From JBMORL01 sp049322335 (GTDB lineage Bacteria > Bacteroidota > Bacteroidia > Flavobacteriales_D > UBA2798), in contig JBMORL010000092.1 in assembly GCA_049322335.1 (NCBI GenBank), positions 20,352 to 84,351 on the forward strand: DNA of 64,000 nt, written 5' to 3'. Shown here piece by piece: positions 14,472 through 22,639 of the stretch. The notes under the pieces were generated by a model, which saw only the letters and a program-made list of their open reading frames with translations, did no database searches and was not told where the DNA came from. Positions within the stretch are counted from its first letter, which is position 1; every line of letters begins with the position of its first letter. The position numbers were made by a program, and so were the translations under genes.

Positions 14472-16135
14472 ACCAACTGGAAGTATTCAATAAGTTTGCC
14501 AAAGCCAATAAAAACAGAGCTTTGCAGCGGGTAACAACCAATGTAGTAGTATATACCCGTGTATCCACCAAAGAACAGGCAGACAACAATTACAGTCTTG
14601 CTACACAAAGAAAAGTGATTGAAGAGTATGTGGAAAAACACCACCTCAACATAGTAGGATTTTTTGGCGGCACTTATGAAAGTGCAAAAACAGATGGAAG
14701 AAAAGAATTTCTGAGAATGTTAGAGTTCATCAAACAATCAAAGAATAAGATCAGCCAACTGCTTGTATATAGCTTAGACAGGTTCAGCAGAACAGGAGGA
14801 GCCGCGATAAAACTGGCAACAGACCTCAGAGAAAAATATGGAGTAAATGTCTTTGCAGTCACACAGCCCACAGACACCAGTAACCCCAGCGGAGTACTGC
14901 ACCAAAACATACAGCTACTCTTTAGTGAGTTTGACAACCAACTCCGCAAACAAAAAGCAGTAGCCGGAATGAAAGAAAAATTCAAGCAAGGAATATGGGT
15001 AGTAAGAGTACCACCTGGCTATGACATAGTAAAAAGTAAAGGAGAGAGAAAAATTGTACTCAATGATGAAGGCAAAAAACTCAAAAAAGCATTTGAGTGG
15101 AAACTGCAAGGAGTAAAGAATGAAGAAATAGTAGCCCGTATGAAAGCAATGGGAGTGAATATGTATCCGCAAAAACTCTGCAAAATATTCATAAACCCCT
15201 TTTACTGCGGAATCCTGTCACATAAAATGCTTGAAGGAAAAGTAGTGGAAGGAAAACACGAGAAACTAATAACAAAAGAAGTGTTTTTAAAGATCAACAA
15301 CCTGCTCAAGGAATCAAGGTACGGCATACCCCATGAAAAGGAAAACAATAACCTATCCTTAAAGACCTTTATGAAGTGTTCCGGCTGCGGTACATCACTT
15401 ACAGGGTACTTGGTTAAGAAAAAGAACCTCTACTACTACAAATGCCCCACAAAGGGATGTAACAGTTCTAAAAATGCCAAACAATTAGATCAACTCTTTC
15501 AGGAGAAAATGCAGACCTATTCACTGGAGGAGAAAAATATAGACCCTATCCTTTACAATTTTGAGTATGTGTTACAAAAGAACAACCAACAGGCAGAACA
15601 GTTGGCAAGTGAATTAAAGACAAGGTTAACTGAGATCAACAAGAAAATAGAGAATATAGAAGACAAGTACTTTGCTTTAAATGAAATGCCGGAGGAAACC
15701 TACAAGCGGCTCATTGAAAAGTACAAGGAAGAAAAGCAGGAAACACTCAAAGAATTGGAAAATTGCGCCCTAAACAGTTCTAACCTCTTGCAGCAGCTAA
15801 AAACTGTTTTGACATACCTCAGTAATCCCGCGAAAATGTGGGCTTTAGCAGGGGCTAAACTCAGGGAAAAGCTGCAAAAGGTGGTATTCCCTATTGGGAT
15901 GGTGTTTGATAAGGAAAAAAATGCTGTTCTAACTGAGAGGGTAAATGATGTTTACAGGCAATTGGCTTTATTATCAGGGGGATTGGGATGCTTAGGGGGA
16001 GGTAATTCCCCCTTTTTGGAGTGTGCATCCCTCTGTGCGGAGAGAGAGGGATTCGAACCCCCGGGACTTTTACATCCTCCTGTTTTCAAGACAGGTGCGA
16101 TTAACCACTCTGCCATCTCTCCGGTGCAAAAGTAG
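14468..16135 (+). CDS. Large serine recombinase, C-terminus read through into antisense tRNA-Ser
   Basis: Residues ~27-165 are the resolvase catalytic domain (VVVYTRVSTKEQADNNYSLA with the nucleophilic Ser of RVST, and YSLDRFSRT). Residues ~175-280 are the Recombinase domain, ~302-325 a zinc ribbon (CSGCGTS...CPTKGC), and ~375-440 a coiled coil, the layout of large serine integrases and Ccr/TnpX-type recombinases. They cut and join attachment sites without high-energy cofactors. The frame crosses an intrinsic terminator at 15995-16017 and then runs antisense through the tRNA-Ser gene (from residue ~523), where REGFEPPGLLHPPVFKTGA is tRNA sequence, not protein evolution. The natural end was therefore probably altered by integration. 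Translation starts inside the overlap with the 82-residue gene. Confidence 0.88.
   Translation: MNQLEVFNKFAKANKNRALQRVTTNVVVYTRVSTKEQADNNYSLATQRKVIEEYVEKHHLNIVGFFGGTYESAKTDGRKEFLRMLEFIKQSKNKISQLLVYSLDRFSRTGGAAIKLATDLREKYGVNVFAVTQPTDTSNPSGVLHQNIQLLFSEFDNQLRKQKAVAGMKEKFKQGIWVVRVPPGYDIVKSKGERKIVLNDEGKKLKKAFEWKLQGVKNEEIVARMKAMGVNMYPQKLCKIFINPFYCGILSHKMLEGKVVEGKHEKLITKEVFLKINNLLKESRYGIPHEKENNNLSLKTFMKCSGCGTSLTGYLVKKKNLYYYKCPTKGCNSSKNAKQLDQLFQEKMQTYSLEEKNIDPILYNFEYVLQKNNQQAEQLASELKTRLTEINKKIENIEDKYFALNEMPEETYKRLIEKYKEEKQETLKELENCALNSSNLLQQLKTVLTYLSNPAKMWALAGAKLREKLQKVVFPIGMVFDKEKNAVLTERVNDVYRQLALLSGGLGCLGGGNSPFLECASLCAEREGFEPPGLLHPPVFKTGAINHSAISPVQK
15995..16017 (+). terminator. Intrinsic terminator inside the recombinase reading frame
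   Basis: GGGGGA, loop GGTAAT, TCCCCC, then TTTTT. It ends about 20 bp before the tRNA 3' end and points with the recombinase. Transcripts ending here would have no in-frame stop codon. Confidence 0.7.
16038..16122 (-). tRNA. tRNA-Ser (anticodon UGA)
   Basis: Acceptor arms GGAGAGA (5') and TCTCTCC (3') pair fully. The anticodon stem CCTGT/ACAGG encloses CTTGAAA, giving UGA in the middle. The variable arm is long (class II), as in tRNA-Ser, and GGTTCGAATCC is the T-loop region. CCA is not encoded. It reads UCA (and UCG/UCU by wobble, depending on modification). The recombinase gene lies directly at its 3' end, the usual place for tRNA-targeted integration. Confidence 0.95.
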
Positions 16136-16211
16136 CAAAGAGTTTGAAAACTAAAAGCGATTTTATTTTTTTTAAAGCCCGGCCTTATGGGATTTTAAGC
16201 TCCCCGGGGTG

Positions 16212-16598
16212 TTATATTTCTTCCGAAAAATACTCTTTTATCGAACCAAAATAGGCATCCTGCCAGCCTTCGGTTATGTTTTCGTAATCCTCGTCAGGAA
16301 TATTAGTGTGTTTTACTTCGACTGATGTACAATCTTTATCTGCATGCAGTTTGATGGTAACAATGGAGGGTTCTTCCTGTTCGCCAAAATACCATTGCTG
16401 AACAATCTTCTTGTTTTCTTCAAACTCCAGGTTTTTTCCCACGATGCTGCCGCTCCATAAGGAGAATTCAGATCCCGGTTCAGTTGACATTTCAACATCC
16501 TCATTGGTCCATATTTTTATAGCCAGCGGGTTGGTGAGTGCATTATACACTTCTTCGGGAGTGGCGGTGATGAGAAAATATTTTTTAAAGTCTTTCAT
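16212..16598 (-). CDS. SRPBCC/AHSA1-type lipid-binding-fold protein
   Basis: A 128-residue protein opening with KKYFLITATPEEVYNALTNP, the start of AHSA1-type START-fold domains, and with a WTNEDVEMSTEPGSEFSLW strand pair and a final amphipathic helix (ENITEGWQDAYFGSIKEYF). Domains of this type bind hydrophobic ligands or act in Hsp90 activation or stress; the precise role of this one is unknown. It lies 22 bp after holA in the same direction and is likely co-transcribed. Confidence 0.8.
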   Translation of the reverse strand: MKDFKKYFLITATPEEVYNALTNPLAIKIWTNEDVEMSTEPGSEFSLWSGSIVGKNLEFEENKKIVQQWYFGEQEEPSIVTIKLHADKDCTSVEVKHTNIPDEDYENITEGWQDAYFGSIKEYFSEEI

Positions 16599-16620
16599 AA
16601 CGGTTAATGGATAAATGCAG

Positions 16621-17640
16621 TTAGTGAAGAATTTTGTAAACCAGTTCTTTCATAATATCCCCGCCTTCCATACCGGTGGTATCCACACCTTTGCTTTTCA
16701 GGTCGGCCTCCAGCAGGTACTCGAATATTTTCACACACTTTCCGGGAGAATAGTTTTTGGCATAACGGGCATAATCGCGCACAAAAAACTCGTGAACACC
16801 CAGTTCTGCAGCAATTTCGCGGGCGGGTTTTGTGCTTACCAGGTGATAACGCATAATCTTGGTATAATATCCGTAAAGCGAAGGTATCAACGTAAAAACC
16901 GGGTGGCTTTTTTCGTTTTGGGCAAAATAGGTGATAATGCGGTTGGATTTAAGAATGTCTTTTTCGCCCAGCGCGTTTTGTAACTCAAACACATTATAAT
17001 CTTTACTTATCCCGATATTTTTCTGAATGATATCATCGGTAATTTCTGCTCCATCGGGAACAAATATTTTCAGTTTTTCAATTTCGTTGGCAATTTTCGA
17101 AAGGTCATTTCCGAGAAACTCCGCCAGCAGGGCAGATTGCCTTGGCCCGATTTTAAGTTTTTCTTCCTTTACATATTGTTCTATCCACTGAGCCAGTTTA
17201 TAATCAGCTACTTTTTCTGAATTGAAATAAACCGATTTTTTATCAATGATCTTTCCGAATTCTTTCCTGCGGTCGATGGTTTTATATTTATAGCATAAAA
17301 CAAGAATCGTACTTTTCACAGGATTTTCCACATACGGTTTCAGTTCTTCAATTTTATCGATATTTTGTGCTTCTTTAACAATAATCACCTGGTATTCGCT
17401 CATCATCGGGTAGCGTTTGCAGGAAGCCACCAGTTCGGGTATTTTAATATCCTGGCCGTATAAAATAGAAAAATTGAACTCCTTTTCCATTTCATTCAGC
17501 ACATTTGCTTCCACAAAATCAGCAATTTTATCAATGTAAAAAGGCTCTTCACCGCAAAGAAAATATACGGGATGATAGATTCTGTTTTTCAGGTCGCGAA
17601 GAATCTCGGCAGCGTTATCAGCACTGGTTTTTTTTGCCAT
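16621..17640 (-). CDS. holA: DNA polymerase III delta subunit
   Basis: A 339-residue protein with the delta-subunit pattern: YHPVYFLCGEEPFYIDKIADFVE at the N-terminus, the clamp-loader AAA+-like core without a functional P-loop, and a C-terminal collar domain. It opens the beta sliding clamp during replication. Its ATG overlaps the stop of the AMP nucleosidase gene by one base (TAATG), so the two are coupled. Confidence 0.85.
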   Translation of the reverse strand: MAKKTSADNAAEILRDLKNRIYHPVYFLCGEEPFYIDKIADFVEANVLNEMEKEFNFSILYGQDIKIPELVASCKRYPMMSEYQVIIVKEAQNIDKIEELKPYVENPVKSTILVLCYKYKTIDRRKEFGKIIDKKSVYFNSEKVADYKLAQWIEQYVKEEKLKIGPRQSALLAEFLGNDLSKIANEIEKLKIFVPDGAEITDDIIQKNIGISKDYNVFELQNALGEKDILKSNRIITYFAQNEKSHPVFTLIPSLYGYYTKIMRYHLVSTKPAREIAAELGVHEFFVRDYARYAKNYSPGKCVKIFEYLLEADLKSKGVDTTGMEGGDIMKELVYKILH

Positions 17641-18413
17641 TATTCGAAACGGAGGTGTTTGATAGAACGGCCGAAATTAATCAACTCGTTGAGAGAATCC
17701 ATGCCAATCTGTAAATGTTTTTCCACGAAATGTGTAGTAACGATCTTATCACTGGCTTCGGTTTTTACTCCTTCGGGAACCATGGGTTGATCAGATACCA
17801 GCAACAATGCTCCCGTTGGAATTTTGTTGGCAAATCCCGTTATAAATAAAGTAGCCGTTTCCATATCAATGGCCATCACACGAAGTTTCCTTAAATAATC
17901 TTTAAATTCTTCATCATGTTCCCATACTCTGCGATTGGTAGTGTAAACAGTTCCTGTCCAGTAATCACAATTGGCTTCGCGAATGGATGTTGACACAGCA
18001 CGCTGTAACTGGAAAGCGGGCAGGGCAGGTACTTCGGGAGGAAGATAATCATTCGAGGTTCCTTCCCCGCGAACAGCGGCTATAGGAAGAATCAGGTCGC
18101 CAATATTATTTTTCTTTTTTAACCCGCCACATTTTCCGAGAAACAAAACGGCTTTTGGTTGTATAGCCGAAAGTAAATCCATAATAGTGGCTGCGTTGGC
18201 GCTTCCCATTCCGAAATTAATGATGGAAATATCTCCTGAAGTGGCGTTAGGCATGGCTTTGTCCGCTCCCTTTAACGGAACATTTTGCGCTTTGGCAAAT
18301 AACTCAACATAATTACTGAAATTGGTAAGTAAAATATATTTACCGAATTCGTTTAACTGTGTTCCGGTATACCGGGGGAGCCAGTTTCCGGTAATTTCTT
18401 CTTTGGTTTTCAT
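17640..18413 (-). CDS. amn: AMP nucleosidase
   Basis: A 257-residue protein of the purine nucleoside phosphorylase (PNP/UDP) superfamily. Visible parts are INFGMGSANAATIMDLL, FLGKCGGLK, GDLILPIAAVRGEGTS and the catalytic-region AIDMETATLF. The Bacteroidota short form is annotated as AMP nucleosidase: AMP + H2O to adenine + ribose 5-phosphate, regulating the adenylate pool. A related nucleosidase substrate is possible, since the call rests on family resemblance. It is the first gene of a leftward group with holA. Confidence 0.78.
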   Translation of the reverse strand: MKTKEEITGNWLPRYTGTQLNEFGKYILLTNFSNYVELFAKAQNVPLKGADKAMPNATSGDISIINFGMGSANAATIMDLLSAIQPKAVLFLGKCGGLKKKNNIGDLILPIAAVRGEGTSNDYLPPEVPALPAFQLQRAVSTSIREANCDYWTGTVYTTNRRVWEHDEEFKDYLRKLRVMAIDMETATLFITGFANKIPTGALLLVSDQPMVPEGVKTEASDKIVTTHFVEKHLQIGMDSLNELINFGRSIKHLRFE

Positions 18414-18484
18414 GTAGTGGCAAAATTACAAATAATAACTCCATATTCAGGCAAGGGATGGGTTGCCTTGTATATGTACATAAA

Positions 18485-18514
18485 AAAAATGCCCGGTTCT
18501 CACCAGGCATTTTT
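18485..18514. terminator. Bidirectional intrinsic terminator
   Basis: Arms AAAAATGCC and GGCATTTTT, with an inner GGT/ACC pair around TCTC. It ends 16 bases before the stop of the cysteine-rich gene (-) and serves that transcript. Confidence 0.85.
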
Positions 18515-18530
18515 GTTTATTGAAAGAGAT

Positions 18531-18821
18531 CTATTTCACTTCTTCAGTTTTTTTAGTGCAGGTAGAAGTTCCGGTTCCATGAGAGCAGCAGCCCTTTTTG
18601 GTAGCTTCGGTAGAAGTGCTTCCGGTAGTTGCAGTAGCCGTTGTTTTAGAGCAGCAGCTTTTTCCTTCAGCATTGGTAGTGCAGGTGTGCTTTTCTTTTT
18701 TCTTTTTCTTCTTACCTGATTTTTCTGTTTTCTCAGTCTCGGTTTTGTTTCCCGCAGCAAAAGTTACAGTGGTAGAAGCAGTAAATGCAACCAGCGCCAG
18801 AGCTAAAAATATTTTTTTCAT
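18531..18821 (-). CDS. Small secreted cysteine-rich, lysine/threonine-rich protein
   Basis: ATG 18821 (MKKIFLALALVAFTASTTVT) gives a classical signal peptide; the longer open frame begins further upstream with an unlikely leader. The mature part is low complexity with K-rich (KKKKKKEK) and T/S/A-rich stretches and seven cysteines, including three Cys pairs or near-pairs (SCCS, GCCSHG, TC). It resembles no named family. A metal-binding or redox role in the periplasm would fit the Cys/His content, but that is only a guess. The strong terminator after it argues for a single-gene transcript. Confidence 0.7.
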   Translation of the reverse strand: MKKIFLALALVAFTASTTVTFAAGNKTETEKTEKSGKKKKKKEKHTCTTNAEGKSCCSKTTATATTGSTSTEATKKGCCSHGTGTSTCTKKTEEVK

Positions 18822-18985
18822 GTTTTCTGTTTTTAAGTTGATTTCAAATGTACACACAATTATCAGCAATAACAAGATTTTAACAGGTATTTAACTTTTT
18901 TGTGAATCTAAACGGGTTGAGGGATGAAGGTTATTTGTCAGTGGTCAGTGGAAAATCCTACTAAGCAATGACTACTGACCAAAAT

Positions 18986-20203
18986 TCACTCTCCCAGTTT
19001 AAGCGAATGTCCCAGTTTGTCTTTTTTGGTTTTGAGATAATGCTCATTGTGTGGATTAGAGGCAATTTCGATAGGAACATTATCCACGATTTCTAATCCG
19101 TAACCAATTAAACCTGTGCGTTTTTTTGGGTTGTTGGACATCAGTTTCATTTTCGTTACCCCAAGATGTCGCAGAATTTGTGCGCCCACACCATAATCGC
19201 GCTCATCGGCATTGAATCCAAGCTGAATATTGGCTTCTACGGTATCGAAACCTTCCTCCTGGAGTTTGTAAGCTTTTAGTTTGTTCAGCAAACCTATTCC
19301 TCTTCCTTCCTGGTTCATATAAACAATCACTCCTTTTCCTGCTTTTTCTATCATGTGAAGGGCTGCATGTAACTGCGGGCCGCAATCACAACGGCACGAT
19401 CCGAATATATCACCGGTAATACAACTGGAATGTACACGAACCAACACCGGTTCATCTTTTTTCCATTGGCCTTTAATAATAGCCAGATGTTCCTGCCCGG
19501 TGGAAACCTGTTTGAAAGCAATCATTTTAAAATGGCCATGTTCGGTAGGAAGATCAACTTCAATTTGTTTTTCTATCAGCGAATCGGTTTTTAGCCGATA
19601 GGCGATCAGGTCTTTTATGGAAACAATTTTCAGTGAGAATTTTTCAGCTATTTTCATCAGTTCGGGAAGACGGGCCATTGATCCGTCTTCATTCATAATT
19701 TCCACAATAACACCCGCGGGTTCAAATCCTGCCATACGCGAAAGGTCAATAGCGGCTTCTGTATGCCCGGCTCTGCGTAATACGCCTTCTTTTTTTGCAC
19801 GAAGGGGAAAAATATGCCCGGGTTTTCCAAGGTCTTCGGGTTTGGTATTGGAATCGATCAGCGATTTTATTGTTTTTGAACGATCGGAAGCAGAAATTCC
19901 TGTTGTGCAACCATGTCCGATCAGGTCGACCGATACTGTAAACGGAGTTTCATAAGCGGCCGAGTTTTGTGAAACCATCAGGTTGAGGCCGAGTTCATCG
20001 CATCTTGTTTCTATCAGCGGTGCGCAAATCAGTCCGCGGCCGTGTGTGGCCATAAAATTGATGATTTCGGGAGTAGCATTTCGGGCAGCAGTAAGAAAAT
20101 CGCCTTCATTTTCCCGGTCTTCGTCATCTACTACAATCACCACGCGCCCGTTTTTTATTTCTTCGATCGCTTCTTCAATTCTGTTCAACCGGTAATTTTC
20201 CAT
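18986..20203 (-). CDS. ribBA: Bifunctional 3,4-dihydroxy-2-butanone 4-phosphate synthase / GTP cyclohydrolase II
   Basis: Residues 1-~200 are RibB (VDDEDRENEGDFL metal and phosphate site, THGRGLICAPL, HTEAAIDLSRMAG). Residues ~205-405 are RibA with the zinc triad in GSCRCDCGPQL and YMNQEGRGIGL. It makes the two precursors of riboflavin, from ribulose 5-phosphate and GTP. Length and motifs are complete. A -7 box lies 30 bp upstream, so it has its own promoter. Confidence 0.95.
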   Translation of the reverse strand: MENYRLNRIEEAIEEIKNGRVVIVVDDEDRENEGDFLTAARNATPEIINFMATHGRGLICAPLIETRCDELGLNLMVSQNSAAYETPFTVSVDLIGHGCTTGISASDRSKTIKSLIDSNTKPEDLGKPGHIFPLRAKKEGVLRRAGHTEAAIDLSRMAGFEPAGVIVEIMNEDGSMARLPELMKIAEKFSLKIVSIKDLIAYRLKTDSLIEKQIEVDLPTEHGHFKMIAFKQVSTGQEHLAIIKGQWKKDEPVLVRVHSSCITGDIFGSCRCDCGPQLHAALHMIEKAGKGVIVYMNQEGRGIGLLNKLKAYKLQEEGFDTVEANIQLGFNADERDYGVGAQILRHLGVTKMKLMSNNPKKRTGLIGYGLEIVDNVPIEIASNPHNEHYLKTKKDKLGHSLKLGE

Positions 20204-20232
20204 ACGCTTCTTTTTCCCTTGTTTTTACGATG

Positions 20233-20240
20233 CAAATTTA
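20233..20240 (-). promoter_or_regulatory. -7 promoter box TAAATTTG for ribBA
   Basis: A perfect TAnnTTTG on the minus strand ending 29 bases before the ribBA ATG, in the gap after the upstream glycosyltransferase. No clear -33 TTG is seen at the right distance. No FMN riboswitch structure was recognised here. Confidence 0.5.
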
Positions 20241-20247
20241 CGACAAT

Positions 20248-21423
20248 TCAGGGGTTTGTGGTGGTAAATAGGGCAGATAATTGGGCTGTTACCACCTCCC
20301 ACTTATAGTGATTGAAAACGAATATACGGCCTTCATCTGCCAATGACTGGCGTAAATCGCTGTTGCTGAGGAGGGAAAGTATCTTTTCAGCATAATCAGC
20401 CGGATTTTCGCCAATCAACAGGTGCTTGCCGGGAAGGGCTCCCAACGCGTTGTTGGCCAGGGTAGAGGTAATACAGGGTAGCTGCATCGACATAGCTTCC
20501 AGTAGTTTATTTTGCAGGCCTGTTCCTATCTGCATGGGAGCAAAAAATATCCTGGCTGATGCATACGAATCGCGCTGGTCATTTACCCAGCCGCTTACAA
20601 TAATGCTTTTCCCGTTATGAAGTGCTTTTACTTTCTTATGGGGATTGGCTCCCGAAATAAGTAAAGAAACCTGCCTTCCCCTTTTTTCACATTCCGGTAA
20701 AACATAATTCACAATATATTCCACGCAATCTATATTGGGCGGGTAATTCATATTTCCGTTAAATACCAGGTCGTATTTTTTTTCTCTTTCAACAGGAGTA
20801 AAATAAGCAGTATCCACACCGTTAGGAATGATGTGTATTTTTTTCTGGTCGGGATGCCAGATAAATTGCCGGTCCTGATCGGAAATGATCACCTTGTGTT
20901 CGAAATAATCGAAGATGAGGTTTTCGTATGCCACCAAACGCCTGGCTTCGGCACGGAAAAGAGGGCGAAAGAAAAAAGGCGATTTTTCCGTTCTCCTTTC
21001 TATTCCCTTCGATAATGCGTCCATGTAATCGAGCGTTTTGGAAATATGGTGCTGGTTTTTCACATATTCACTGCAACGGATGAGCTGGCAGAAAATGTGT
21101 TGGGGCTTAAACGCAGTGATAACACGGTTAACCTTTTTGGCAGCCGCCTTATCATAAAAATATTTTACCTGGAAAGGCTGGGAAGAAAAAAAAGCGAGTA
21201 AAAGGCGGAAAGCAATTTTTATTTTAGAAAGTTTGTGAATATGAATTTCGCTGCAATATTTTTTAAGTTCGGTTTCCGCATCGGGATGAACAGGTGAATC
21301 GGTAACACAAAACAAAACTATTTCGTGGTATTTGGATAATTCTTTCAACTGGTGAAAAGCGCGCAGCTTATCGCCTTTTTCAATGGGCCAGGGTACACGT
21401 GAAAGAATAACCAGCAGCTTCAT
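20248..21423 (-). CDS. Family 1/4-type glycosyltransferase (GT-B)
   Basis: A 391-residue protein with the N-terminal MKLLVILSRVPWPIEKGDKL start and the GT4 C-terminal half: KIHIIPNGVDTAYF, LLISGANPH, KLLEAMSMQLPCITS with the donor-binding E-x7-E region. It resembles the XrtA/EPS-locus type of glycosyltransferase (TIGR03087-like). It transfers a sugar from a nucleotide-sugar to a polysaccharide or lipid carrier. It lies 1 bp after a second GT gene, so both are one transcript. Confidence 0.85.
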   Translation of the reverse strand: MKLLVILSRVPWPIEKGDKLRAFHQLKELSKYHEIVLFCVTDSPVHPDAETELKKYCSEIHIHKLSKIKIAFRLLLAFFSSQPFQVKYFYDKAAAKKVNRVITAFKPQHIFCQLIRCSEYVKNQHHISKTLDYMDALSKGIERRTEKSPFFFRPLFRAEARRLVAYENLIFDYFEHKVIISDQDRQFIWHPDQKKIHIIPNGVDTAYFTPVEREKKYDLVFNGNMNYPPNIDCVEYIVNYVLPECEKRGRQVSLLISGANPHKKVKALHNGKSIIVSGWVNDQRDSYASARIFFAPMQIGTGLQNKLLEAMSMQLPCITSTLANNALGALPGKHLLIGENPADYAEKILSLLSNSDLRQSLADEGRIFVFNHYKWEVVTAQLSALFTTTNP

Positions 21424-21424
21424 A

Positions 21425-22630
21425 TCAGTCGGTAAGAGAGTGATAGAAGTTAATCAGGTCGCGGGTAAGAAGTTTGTTGTCGTATTTGTTCTCTACCAGT
21501 TTTCGTGCATTTTTTCCTGTTTCTTCCACCAAAGCCCGGTTATTTACTAACGTATTGATGGTTTCAGCAAATTCACCGGGAGTGTTGGCAATAAACAGGT
21601 GTTCACCTTTTTTGTAATCTATTCCTTCGGCACCAATTTTTGTGGAGATAACTGTTTTTCCCAATGCCATTGCTTCTATAATTTTCACTCTTATTCCACC
21701 GGCTGTCAGCAGGGGAACCACCATAATAGATTTGCTGTTGATAAAATCGTTGGCACTTTCCACTTCACCGGTAACGATTACATTTTCGGGTGCATTTTTC
21801 ACCAGGTATTCGGGCATTTTTCTTCCTGCCAGGTAAAATTTTATTTCGGGCTGATGGAGGCGTATTTCCGGCCATACTTTATTCAGAAACCAGTTAATCC
21901 CCTCTACGTTAGGTGTCCAGTCCATGGCACCGATATGAAACAGAGAAAGAAATTCGGGAGGAGTATGGCTGATGGTATAATTGTTATAATTAATTCCGAA
22001 TGGAATATTGACAATTGGTTTAAAGCATTTGAAAGAAAGATATTTTTTAGCATCTTCATTGCTGATAGCCGCAATTCCGTCTACCTGGTTGATGACATTC
22101 AGTTCATAACGTTTCAACTGGCGTGAAAGTAAATTGAGATATGCTTTTTTGGCGCGGTTTTTTGAAGCCTCGGCCATCCGTTCCCAGATAATGTATTCGA
22201 GGTTGTGCGAGCGCAAAACGATTTTTCCTTTGGAATGCCTCCTGATGGTAGCAATGTAGGGAGTCATGAATAAACTTTCAAGGTGAATGACATCATATGA
22301 ATTTTCACGCAGGGTTTTTATCAGCTTTAAGTCGAAATCGGGAGAAAAAAAACGGCTGATATTGTAGGAATCGGAGGTGACAAGAGCTGAAAAGGCATCA
22401 ACGAGATTTACGGAGGTGTCAACATAAACACTTTCTATTTTCGTTTTCTGCCTGTAATCTTCGGGCATCAGGTCGGGAAGGAACGGGTGTTTTTGAGTTT
22501 CTACTGTCAGAATATTCACTTCATATCCTTCTTTCATTAGTCCTTTGGTAATGTTATTCATGGCGATGCATCCACCGTCAATGGCTGGCAAAGGCGGTTT
22601 ATGGCAAAGCTGAAGTATTTTAAGCGACAT
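21425..22630 (-). CDS. Family 1/4-type glycosyltransferase (GT-B)
   Basis: A 401-residue protein with LKILQLCHKPPLPAIDGGCI at the N-terminus and GT4 features in the C-half: FPFG-like INIPFGINYN, EVESANDFINSKSIMVVPL, GIRVKIIEAMALGKTVISTK. The E-x7-E region is in IKIIEAMA, with a conserved KIGAEGI. It forms a pair with the GT at 20248-21423. The LptF/G permease just upstream fits a cell-surface polysaccharide or LPS context, but the target is unknown. Confidence 0.85.
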   Translation of the reverse strand: MSLKILQLCHKPPLPAIDGGCIAMNNITKGLMKEGYEVNILTVETQKHPFLPDLMPEDYRQKTKIESVYVDTSVNLVDAFSALVTSDSYNISRFFSPDFDLKLIKTLRENSYDVIHLESLFMTPYIATIRRHSKGKIVLRSHNLEYIIWERMAEASKNRAKKAYLNLLSRQLKRYELNVINQVDGIAAISNEDAKKYLSFKCFKPIVNIPFGINYNNYTISHTPPEFLSLFHIGAMDWTPNVEGINWFLNKVWPEIRLHQPEIKFYLAGRKMPEYLVKNAPENVIVTGEVESANDFINSKSIMVVPLLTAGGIRVKIIEAMALGKTVISTKIGAEGIDYKKGEHLFIANTPGEFAETINTLVNNRALVEETGKNARKLVENKYDNKLLTRDLINFYHSLTD

Positions 22631-22639
22631 GGTGCAAAA

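Noticed and set aside
16038..16135. Last ~30 residues of the recombinase as real protein
   Set aside because: They are the antisense of tRNA-Ser, a classical artefact tail; they are kept only as a frame note.
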